Assembly (NCBI GenBank): GCA_002503595.1
Contig: DASC01000215.1
Span: 1 to 6,196, forward strand
Length of the DNA: 6,196 bases
Reading direction: 5' to 3'
Source: Candidatus Methanogaster sp. UBA203
GTDB taxonomy: Archaea > Halobacteriota > Methanosarcinia > Methanosarcinales > Methanogasteraceae
The notes below the pieces were generated by a model. The model ran no database searches, was not told the DNA's origin, and saw only the letters and a program-made list of their open reading frames with translations. Positions 1-5,154 of this stretch are shown piece after piece. The translations under genes and the position numbers were made by a program. Numbering within the stretch: position 1 is the stretch's first letter; each line of letters starts with the position of its first letter.

Positions 1-525
1 GTAAATCATGGCAATAAATGAATCCGCGCCCTTGCCCCAGGTGTCCCGATAGGCGATTTCTTCGAGGATGTTGGGCTTTTTGGTGAAGGTGTCGCCGCCG
101 ATCTCGATATCCATCGAAAAGTCCGCGCCCACATCAAAGGGCGGGTCGATGTAAATCAGCTTGATGCCGCCCTGTTCTTCGATCTCTTCACGAAGCGGTC
201 CGTTTTTCAGACTCGATAAAATCAGCTTGTTATCGCCCCAGATGAGTTTGTTGGTCCAGCCCGCAAGCTGCCTTCCACGATCATCAAGATCAAACAGCGT
301 TGTTTGTTTATGACCTCCTCCGGTCTCTTCAGAGCGCGGTTCATCCACCTGTTCAATCACCTGAAACGGCAGCACCACGTTGGACACTTCCGCAGTCTTG
401 CCGTTCCAGACAAGCTCCACTTCCCGGTCATCACCGAACAACAAAAAACGGTACTTGTCAGGCAGCGGCTTTCCCGCTTCAATCAGCTTAACAGCATCCC
501 TTTTTTCGTTATCAGTTAAGTCCAT
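1..525 (-). CDS. Site-specific DNA adenine methyltransferase (Mod-like, COG2189 type), N-terminal part, cut by window edge
   Basis: This is a partial gene: 175 codons are present and the frame stays open to the window edge. It is a likely N6-adenine DNA methyltransferase that transfers a methyl group from S-adenosylmethionine to adenine at a specific site. The key evidence is the catalytic motif IV DPPF at residues 127-130, in the context LIYIDPPFDVGADF, preceded by the segment NKLIWGDNKLILSSL (92-106) typical of Mod-type and related methylases. In this class (motif IV before motif I) the SAM-binding FxGxG motif lies far downstream, so it is outside the window. Full-length relatives are usually several hundred residues longer. 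Residues 1-90 form a charged N-terminal region of unknown role. The ATG at 525 is preceded by GGAGTG (530-535) at suitable spacing. Whether it is an orphan methylase or part of a type III-like restriction or other defence locus depends on the unseen downstream genes. Confidence 0.85.
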   Translation of the reverse strand, partial: MDLTDNEKRDAVKLIEAGKPLPDKYRFLLFGDDREVELVWNGKTAEVSNVVLPFQVIEQVDEPRSEETGGGHKQTTLFDLDDRGRQLAGWTNKLIWGDNKLILSSLKNGPLREEIEEQGGIKLIYIDPPFDVGADFSMDIEIGGDTFTKKPNILEEIAYRDTWGKGADSFIAMIY

Positions 526-820
526 TCAACACTCCGTTTTTCTTCTTACAATCCGCTATGCATGTCCGGTATTTCAATATGGATAAGTTTGTTAATCTTA
601 TGCTGAAATATTTTCCCATTATCTATTATTCTTATATGTTTTAAACCTTATTGCGTCGATAACTGCAATATCCCGCTCTATGTACGTTTTCCTGATTACC
701 GCATTTTCGAGCATGAATTCCCCCGCCCATAGTCCTACAAACCGCGACTTGTTTAAACATGAGACTCAAAGAATGTAGCCCCCAATAACGAATCGCAGGA
801 AAAAAATTGAAAATATAATC

Positions 821-907
821 AACCGCAGATAATCACTGACTGCGAAGCAGCGCCGAAGGCATGAACGCAGATTTGTTGATCGGGCATTTATCTGCGTGCA
901 TCTGCGG
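821..907. repeat. Nested inverted repeat built on the CGCAGAT motif
   Basis: Four copies of a 7-bp core occur here. CGCAGAT is at 824-830 and 866-872, and its reverse complement ATCTGCG is at 890-896 and 900-906. The outer arms CCGCAGAT/ATCTGCGG (823-830 and 900-907) and the inner arms ACGCAGAT/ATCTGCGT (865-872 and 890-897) are perfect. The inner stem extends to 12 positions (861-872 with 890-901) with a single A/G mismatch. The left half carries 34 extra bases between outer and inner arm, containing two short GAA-loop hairpins (CTGC-GAA-GCAG at 840-850 and GCC-GAA-GGC at 852-860). It resembles dispersed intergenic repeats with a CGCAGAT theme that I recall from methanogen and anaerobic bacterial genomes. 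It has no coding capacity, so if mobile it would be a non-autonomous element. Confidence 0.65.
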
Positions 908-931
908 CTATTCAGAAGTCATGGAATTTAG

Positions 932-957
932 GGCACTACCGAAAAATCGGCAGTGCC
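932..957. terminator. Strong hairpin downstream of the thioredoxin-like gene
   Basis: GGCACT (932-937) pairs with AGTGCC (952-957) and CCGA (939-942) with TCGG (947-950), with one A/C mismatch and an AAAA loop. The stem begins 14 bases beyond the stop codon of the thioredoxin-like gene. On the minus strand no T-run follows directly, so it is not a classical bacterial intrinsic terminator. It could be a transcript 3'-end stabiliser, a processing site or a degenerate repeat. The structure is read directly from the sequence; its role is inferred from position. Confidence 0.4.
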
Positions 958-971
958 GTTCCCACGATTGC

Positions 972-1316
972 TTACCTCATAAACACCCTGTCAAGGACTT
1001 TCGTCACCTGGTCTTTGTTCTGTAGGCTGGTTGTAGCCGCTACTACTTCCCCGTTCTTGAAATACACCGTGAATGGCAATCCCATAAAAGATGCGCATTC
1101 AGGCAAATTTCTTATAAAACTTGCCGCGCGGATGTCAAAATCCTGGTCGCAGAGTAAGACATGGGGGTATCCCCCTTCCAAGTCTTCCATAATGTCATAA
1201 ACAGGGACGCACATCGGCCCCATTCTCCCACAGCAAACCATAACATTCTCATTGTTTTCTATGGCTTCCTTAACCTCTTGTTCCGTTTCCAGATGTTTCA
1301 GATTTGTGTTCAGCAT
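972..1316 (-). CDS. Small thioredoxin-fold protein with atypical CxxxxxxC motif
   Basis: This is a 114-residue cytoplasmic protein with no signal peptide. The thioredoxin fold is supported by a central strand followed by the cysteine motif VCCGRMGPMC (27-36), a helix (PVYDIMEDLE), and a cis-proline loop MGLPFTVYFKNGEVV (78-92). When the helix is aligned with classical thioredoxin, C36 falls at the second cysteine of WCGPC, while the nucleophile position is not cysteine. C28 and C29 instead lie before the inserted GRMGP. C56 and C74 are extra. A thiol-disulfide role is therefore plausible, but the mechanism is not the standard one. I chose the ATG at 1316 because AAGGAGG (1324-1330) sits 7 bases before it. 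An in-frame ATG at 1367 would add 17 residues but places this ribosome binding site inside the gene. The gene follows the MCR-activation genes after a 214-bp spacer. Confidence 0.75.
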   Translation of the reverse strand: MLNTNLKHLETEQEVKEAIENNENVMVCCGRMGPMCVPVYDIMEDLEGGYPHVLLCDQDFDIRAASFIRNLPECASFMGLPFTVYFKNGEVVAATTSLQNKDQVTKVLDRVFMR

Positions 1317-1323
1317 CTCATTT

Positions 1324-1330
1324 CCTCCTT
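1324..1330 (-). promoter_or_regulatory. Shine-Dalgarno site of the thioredoxin-like gene
   Basis: AAGGAGG on the minus strand, 7 bases before the ATG at 1316. It decides that start over the longer in-frame option at 1367. Confidence 0.75.
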
Positions 1331-1339
1331 TTGAATATA

Positions 1340-1534
1340 TCAGACTTGTTGCAATACGCGTCCACATTCGGGTTGGCTACGCCAGTATCGGCGCTTCGCG
1401 CTTCGTATATGACGTCTGCACCAAAACCATGCATTGATCACAGATGGATTTTCATACTCACTGTATATAAGTGCTCTCATCATCGCGAGACTCCCCGAAA
1501 AATCGTCTCCAACCTCATGAGCATCCATACTCAC
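1340..1534 (-). CDS. Doubtful 64-codon ORF overlapping the end of mmp6
   Basis: This frame opens with GTG at 1534, whose last two bases begin the TGA stop of mmp6 (GTGA overlap); an ATG follows two codons later. This is the architecture expected of a further operon member. I do not recognise the product. Its second half is rich in Arg and Trp and looks non-coding, and no good ribosome binding site precedes it. It also spans a T-run (1498-1502) and a TATA-like element (1462-1471), which suggests that the region is really the boundary between two transcription units. A neighbouring frame over 1320-1435 is also open for about 37 codons, so a decayed gene is possible. Most likely this is not a functional gene. 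Confidence 0.2.
   Translation of the reverse strand: MSMDAHEVGDDFSGSLAMMRALIYSEYENPSVINAWFWCRRHIRSAKRRYWRSQPECGRVLQQV
1462..1471 (-). promoter_or_regulatory. Candidate archaeal TATA box for the thioredoxin-like gene
   Basis: CTTATATACA reads on the minus strand in the spacer between mmp6 and the thioredoxin-like gene. Transcription would start near 1440, giving a leader of about 120 nt before the ATG at 1316. The upstream BRE match is weak. A five-T run at 1498-1502 just before it could end the mmp6 transcript. Together they suggest that the thioredoxin-like gene is transcribed on its own. Confidence 0.4.
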
Positions 1535-1956
1535 TCAGCCACTGGCCCTGTTTTGGCGTTAACGATCTCTCTTAACCGCGCAACTAAAATCTTATCAGGC
1601 TTCTCCACAGGTGCGGGAGGTGTATCATACGGCAGCTTTGCAAGCGCACGGGTAAGCGCGGGAAGCACCTCATACTCTTTCTGGATCGAGTAAAACCCGG
1701 GACGTGCCCCGCCGCCGCGGTCTGCGCGGCATCTTCGTGGGTCCCCCGGGATAAAACCCCGTTCTTTGATAAACGCGCCCGGATAAATTTTCCGGATGGT
1801 GTTGGTAAGCGCGGTGACCATCGCCTCCTCCCCGTATATCATCATGCCATAACAGGTCTCCTTGATCGTGACGTCGGCATGGAGTTCGTAGATTAAGAGA
1901 TGCATCTCGCTTGGCAGTTCCGACGAGAGCACAACCAGCTTGGTAATCTTTCCCAT
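1531..1956 (-). CDS. mmp6: Methanogenesis marker protein 6
   Basis: This is a 141-residue cytoplasmic protein of the methanogenesis marker 6 family, found almost only in organisms with methyl-coenzyme M reductase and of unproven biochemical role. The family signature is the glycine- and arginine-rich stretch at residues 66-88: RGFIPGDPRRCRADRGGG followed by ARPGF, with a single Cys at 76. The N-terminal half reads as a compact alpha/beta domain. The length is close to that usual for the family. Two starts compete. A GTG at 1962 overlaps the mmp3 stop (GTGA), while the ATG at 1956 has GAGGTG (1962-1967) five bases upstream. I prefer the ATG because the ribosome binding site would overlap the GTG. 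The gene is the third of the tight run atwA-mmp3-mmp6, so co-translation with those MCR-activation genes is expected. In many methanogens further marker genes such as mmp5 follow; here none does within the window. Confidence 0.9.
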   Translation of the reverse strand: MGKITKLVVLSSELPSEMHLLIYELHADVTIKETCYGMMIYGEEAMVTALTNTIRKIYPGAFIKERGFIPGDPRRCRADRGGGARPGFYSIQKEYEVLPALTRALAKLPYDTPPAPVEKPDKILVARLREIVNAKTGPVAE

Positions 1957-1958
1957 CT

Positions 1959-3464
1959 TCACACCTCTGTTACATAAACGGTATCTCCCTCTCCGATATC
2001 CTGCAGTTTATCGAGATCGATGACTCGCCCGATGATGTTTGTGTACGCGAATTTCTCGCCGGATGGTCCGTATCTCGAGTCGTCATTCAGTTTCACGCCG
2101 ATCATCTGGGCATATTTTGCAGATTGGCTTGTAACGCCGATCTCGCCGGCTGGCACGGTCTCCTCGGGTACATTCTCTGGCATGATCTCTTTCTTCACCT
2201 CAGGCACCCTGAATAGTCGGGTGTCCTCATACGCTGCAAAGACCGGAAGCGCGCCGATCGGTGATTTGAGCAGCCCGAGAGCGTGGCGGAAGAACTCAAT
2301 CGTCTTTGGTGCGTGATCGTCATATAATTTGATTCTTATGAGATTCTTCTGGGAAACCCCGTGCCCGGTAACCTCTCCGGCTCCCACGATCTCTATCGTG
2401 GTCTCAGGAGTCTGCTGCACGATCACATCGGGATCGTCGGTCTCCCCATCGCGACGCATGGTTATGCCGCGTTCTCTCATCTCCTCCTCTGCCGCTTCGA
2501 ACGTCCTGCCAAGCAGCATGATGCGCTCAGGATTGACGTGGAGCGCGATTGCTTGATCCTTCTCCACGAGCTGGATCAGTTCCATGCCGCGGATCACCGT
2601 ACCGACCACCGAGTGGCTTGGGGACGATGTCTTGTCAAGTTTCGATATGTACACGCGCCCGAGTCCGGCACCGTTCGACCTGACTGTTATTATGCCGGAT
2701 CTTCTCGGTTCTTTCTGCTCGAACAGGCATTCTTCGCCTTGCAACGATTCTGTGGATGCAAACGCATGCGAGACGGTGCTGAATGCCAATACGCCGCCCT
2801 TTGCCGCTGCTAAGAAATGTTCTGCGCCGTAAGGGGCATCTGGCGAGAGTTCAATCGTTGCACAAGTGAATATTCGCATCCCTGGCTCGATTCCGGTTGA
2901 GAGGTCGGTCGTCGCGATCTTGTTGACGATTGTCTCCCACCGCTCGACAGGAGCGATGCCCGTTATCGAGTCGCCTGTATCGAGAGACTCAATCACACCC
3001 CTCCCGCTAACGATTCTTCCGAAAACGCCGCCATCCATCGGTGCTCCGTGTGCAGCGGTGTGCAGTTGTTTCGATATGACCATGTATGTATGGTCGGCAG
3101 CATAGCCGCCTGTGCCAAAGAGCACGTCCCACCGCACATATTCGTGGTCCCGGTAGGATGGGGTGATACCTGTTTTGAACGGTCCGAATGCGAGCGCGTC
3201 TCTTCCAGTCCATCTGACGCCGGAATTTAGGATCTCTGATTCCGCATCCCGCCAGATATCCTGGTATGACGACAGTTCGATCCCGATATCACCTTTCGTC
3301 GTACTGATCAGGTACTCGGCAGTTGCTTCTTTCGACTCCTCGGTCCCCTTGATGATGGCGATGGTTGTACTCCTGTAAGGAGTCTCTACATGTTTAAGCA
3401 CATCCGCAAGCGTGGAGCCGTCAGGCACGGTGAGCGGCTTGTTATCGAGTTCGATGTCGATCAT
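1959..3464 (-). CDS. mmp3: Methanogenesis marker protein 3 (UPF0288), cyclophilin-like
   Basis: This 501-residue protein belongs to the methanogenesis marker 3/UPF0288 family. Mmp3 is reported as a subunit of the ATP-driven MCR activation complex with McrC, Mmp7, Mmp17 and component A2. Residues 1-25 resemble a small beta-grasp start (IDIELDNKPLTVPDGSTLAD). The rest shows three cyclophilin-like modules: about 58-167, 197-303 and 374-498. Each opens with a strand-helix segment (DIGIELSS, CATIELSPDAP, IRIKLYDDHAPKTIEFF) and closes with a G-V/I-hydrophobic stretch (FGRIVSGRGVIESLDTGD, VVGTVIRGMELIQLVEKDQ, IIGRVIDLDKLQDIGEGD). No clear full set of prolyl isomerase active-site residues is visible, so a scaffolding or binding role is at least as likely as isomerase activity. 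The ATG overlaps the atwA stop as ATGA without a strong ribosome binding site, implying translational coupling. It is probably soluble, with no membrane segment. Confidence 0.93.
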   Translation of the reverse strand: MIDIELDNKPLTVPDGSTLADVLKHVETPYRSTTIAIIKGTEESKEATAEYLISTTKGDIGIELSSYQDIWRDAESEILNSGVRWTGRDALAFGPFKTGITPSYRDHEYVRWDVLFGTGGYAADHTYMVISKQLHTAAHGAPMDGGVFGRIVSGRGVIESLDTGDSITGIAPVERWETIVNKIATTDLSTGIEPGMRIFTCATIELSPDAPYGAEHFLAAAKGGVLAFSTVSHAFASTESLQGEECLFEQKEPRRSGIITVRSNGAGLGRVYISKLDKTSSPSHSVVGTVIRGMELIQLVEKDQAIALHVNPERIMLLGRTFEAAEEEMRERGITMRRDGETDDPDVIVQQTPETTIEIVGAGEVTGHGVSQKNLIRIKLYDDHAPKTIEFFRHALGLLKSPIGALPVFAAYEDTRLFRVPEVKKEIMPENVPEETVPAGEIGVTSQSAKYAQMIGVKLNDDSRYGPSGEKFAYTNIIGRVIDLDKLQDIGEGDTVYVTEV

Positions 3465-5068
3465 GGTTTATACATCTCGTCGCGTTCGCCTTCATCGAGT
3501 TCGGTGATCACAGCGTTCACGTCGCCGATCGTGGTGATCTTACCGTTTCGCATCAGCGCTGCACGATCGCAGACATCCTCAACAAAGTCCATGTCATGCG
3601 ACACGATTATGAAGGTCTCGCCGAGTCCCTCTCTCGCCTCAAGGATCGATTTTGTCACATCGACTCTGGTCACGGGATCCATCGTTCCGGTTGGCTCGTC
3701 GAGGATGATAATTCTCGGCTCCTTGATCAGTACCTGCGCCATCGCAACACGGTGTGCCTCCCCGACACTCAGTTCATTCGGCATCTTCTCAAGAACCTCA
3801 CGCGCCCTCTCTTCAGTGAATCCCGCGGTCATCAGGACAAGTATGGACTTTCGTTCGCCCAGTTCTCCGGGTAGTTCCAGCCCTATCGATTCGGTCAGGT
3901 TATCGAGCACATTTCTGTGCGGGTAGAGCGAATATTCCTGGTGCAGGAGTCCGATGTGTTTGACCGCCCGCCCGGCACGCTCAGCACCTCGGTCTGTCAG
4001 ATCGATCCAATCATCCCCGATCCGGACATCGACATCCCCTGATGTTGCATTCACAGAGCCGTTTAAGATCTTTGATGCAGTGGTCTTTCCTGCACCGCTG
4101 ACACCGACGAGACCGAATATCTCGCCTTCAGACACCTCAAACGCGATGTTATCCACGGCACGCACGACACCACGGTCGACCGAGATGTAGGTCTTCTTCA
4201 GGTCCTTGACCTTGATGATCGGCTCTCCGATCTCTGCTGTGTACGATCCGACCGTGCCGACCATGCTCATGAACCGTTCGACGACCTTTTTTGGCTCGCC
4301 CTGTTCGACGATTTCCCCGTCCTCGAGCAGTATTGCCCGGTCCGCCAGTTCTTCGACCACACCAGACCAGTGTGAGGTGATCGCAAGCGTCATGCCATAA
4401 TCATTCTTCGCAGTCACGATGCTCTCGTGCACGGCTTCGGCAGTCCTCCGGTCAAGCGTTCCGGTCGGCTCATCTGCGAGGAGCACCATCGGCTCCTTGG
4501 CAAGCTGCCGTGCAAGCACGACGCGCTGCTTCTCACCACCGCTTAATTCCCTTGCAACATGCATCATCCGGTGCGACAGATTCACCTGATCGATGAGATC
4601 AGCCGCCCTATCGACAGCTTCTGTTGCCGGGTAACCGACCTCGACGAGCGCGTTGATCACGTTTGTGATCACCCGTTCATCTCCGTAGAGCGCGAAGGTG
4701 CGCTGGAGCATGATCGCAATCCGGGTCGCAATGCTGCGCCGAAACGGGCTATACCTGTCAAGCGATACGAAATCAGCATCCAGCGGCGTTAGTTCGGTAC
4801 CACATTTCGGGCATGGCGTTCCAACCTTGCTTGGCGGTTCGGCATGAGCACAGTTCTCGCAGTACGCAATGTGATAGATGACCTCTCCGGAACTGGTTTC
4901 GTGTTCCTTGATACCTCTTAAGAGGTGCATCAGCACGGTCTTTCCTGCACCACTGCGTCCGAGAATTCCGATACACTCGCCTTCCTCTATTGTCAGATTG
5001 ATATTTTTCAGAACCTTCTTGCCTTTGAATTCCATGGTCAGGTTCTTGATGTCGATCAGGGCTGTCAT
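3461..5068 (-). CDS. atwA: Methyl-coenzyme M reductase system component A2, tandem ABC ATPase
   Basis: This is a 535-residue soluble ATP-binding protein of the MCR reductive activation system, which uses ATP and electrons to bring F430 nickel to the active Ni(I) state. It has two ABC domains and no membrane segment. Domain 1: Walker A GRSGAGKT (37-44), Q-loop Gln122, signature LSGGEKQ (175-181), Walker B MVLLADE (194-200), switch His233. Domain 2: Walker A GVSGAGKT (322-329), Q-loop Gln377, signature LSVGE (433-437), Walker B IIILDE (453-458), switch His491. A four-cysteine insert in domain 1 (C70, C73, C86, C89; CxxC-x12-CxxC) looks like a zinc or iron-sulfur binding ribbon. The ATG at 5068 has GGAGGT (5073-5078) four bases before it. 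atwA heads the run with mmp3 and mmp6. The 85-bp upstream gap holds a BRE/TATA pair and a dyad, so this is probably the first gene of the transcript. Confidence 0.95.
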   Translation of the reverse strand: MTALIDIKNLTMEFKGKKVLKNINLTIEEGECIGILGRSGAGKTVLMHLLRGIKEHETSSGEVIYHIAYCENCAHAEPPSKVGTPCPKCGTELTPLDADFVSLDRYSPFRRSIATRIAIMLQRTFALYGDERVITNVINALVEVGYPATEAVDRAADLIDQVNLSHRMMHVARELSGGEKQRVVLARQLAKEPMVLLADEPTGTLDRRTAEAVHESIVTAKNDYGMTLAITSHWSGVVEELADRAILLEDGEIVEQGEPKKVVERFMSMVGTVGSYTAEIGEPIIKVKDLKKTYISVDRGVVRAVDNIAFEVSEGEIFGLVGVSGAGKTTASKILNGSVNATSGDVDVRIGDDWIDLTDRGAERAGRAVKHIGLLHQEYSLYPHRNVLDNLTESIGLELPGELGERKSILVLMTAGFTEERAREVLEKMPNELSVGEAHRVAMAQVLIKEPRIIILDEPTGTMDPVTRVDVTKSILEAREGLGETFIIVSHDMDFVEDVCDRAALMRNGKITTIGDVNAVITELDEGERDEMYKP

Positions 5069-5072
5069 TTAT

Positions 5073-5078
5073 ACCTCC
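5073..5078 (-). promoter_or_regulatory. Shine-Dalgarno site of atwA
   Basis: GGAGGT on the minus strand, four bases before the ATG at 5068. It fixes the atwA start and argues against the out-of-frame ATG at 5087 further upstream. Confidence 0.75.
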
Positions 5079-5091
5079 TATCTTCAAGTAC

Positions 5092-5131
5092 TGTAGATTA
5101 TCTTGATCGGATTTATGTATTCCTATCTACA
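5092..5131. promoter_or_regulatory. Dyad in the atwA leader, possible operator or leader stem
   Basis: TGTAGAT (5092-5098) and ATCTACA (5125-5131) are a perfect 7-bp inverted repeat separated by 26 bases. The upstream arm falls near the predicted transcription start of atwA and the other arm lies 24 bases before its ATG. It could be a regulator site or a stem in the mRNA leader. A seven-base dyad in an AT-rich gap can occur by chance. Confidence 0.3.
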
Positions 5132-5136
5132 TCGAT

Positions 5137-5154
5137 TGTACTATATTAATCTTT
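5137..5154 (-). promoter_or_regulatory. Archaeal BRE/TATA promoter of the atwA-mmp3-mmp6 run
   Basis: The minus strand reads GAAAGATTAATATAGTAC: a purine-rich BRE (GAAAGA) directly followed by a TATA box (TTAATATAG). Transcription would start about 25 bases further, near 5120, leaving a leader of about 50 nt that contains the ribosome binding site. It touches the last base of the moaA stop codon, which suggests that atwA is transcribed separately from moaA. A second AT-rich candidate, ATACATAAAT (5111-5120), is less good. Confidence 0.5.

Larger units (their letters stand above)
526..971. other. AT-rich intergenic region without a gene
   Basis: No convincing gene is seen on either strand in these 446 bases; the short plus-strand frames that reach in from the left lie mostly inside the methylase gene. 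The part at about 541-660 is AT-rich and probably holds the methylase promoter. On the minus strand a TATA-like ACATATAAG lies at 639-631, which would give a leader of roughly 85 nt, but this is weak evidence. Seven consecutive A (800-806) read as a T-run on the minus strand and could be an archaeal-type terminator for the thioredoxin-like gene. The right part holds a nested inverted repeat (821-907) and a hairpin (932-957), listed separately. Confidence 0.6.

Noticed and set aside
750..759. Perfect 10-bp palindrome TGTTTAAACA
   Set aside because: A lone short AT-rich palindrome with no second copy at promoter spacing; chance is sufficient.
821..907. Possible CRISPR array because of repeated CGCAGAT units
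   Set aside because: Units are 7-8 bp, alternate in orientation and have irregular spacing; there are no direct repeats with uniform spacers and no cas genes.
1163..1175. GGGGG-TAT-CCCCC hairpin inside the thioredoxin-like gene
   Set aside because: It encodes ordinary Gly-Gly-Tyr-Pro codons of the protein and the stem is only five pairs; no sign of a regulatory role.
1304..1693. Plus-strand 129-codon frame over the mmp6 3' end and spacer
   Set aside because: Mostly antisense to mmp6, Ser-rich, no ribosome binding site and no recognised motif.
3390..3926. Plus-strand 178-codon frame across the atwA-mmp3 junction
   Set aside because: It is the antisense shadow of two well-supported genes; the product is Ser/Thr-rich with no recognisable domain.
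4773..5087. Minus-strand 104-codon frame beginning just upstream of atwA
   Set aside because: It overlaps the first ABC domain of atwA in another frame, its product is a low-complexity charged shadow, and the strong ribosome binding site is placed for atwA.
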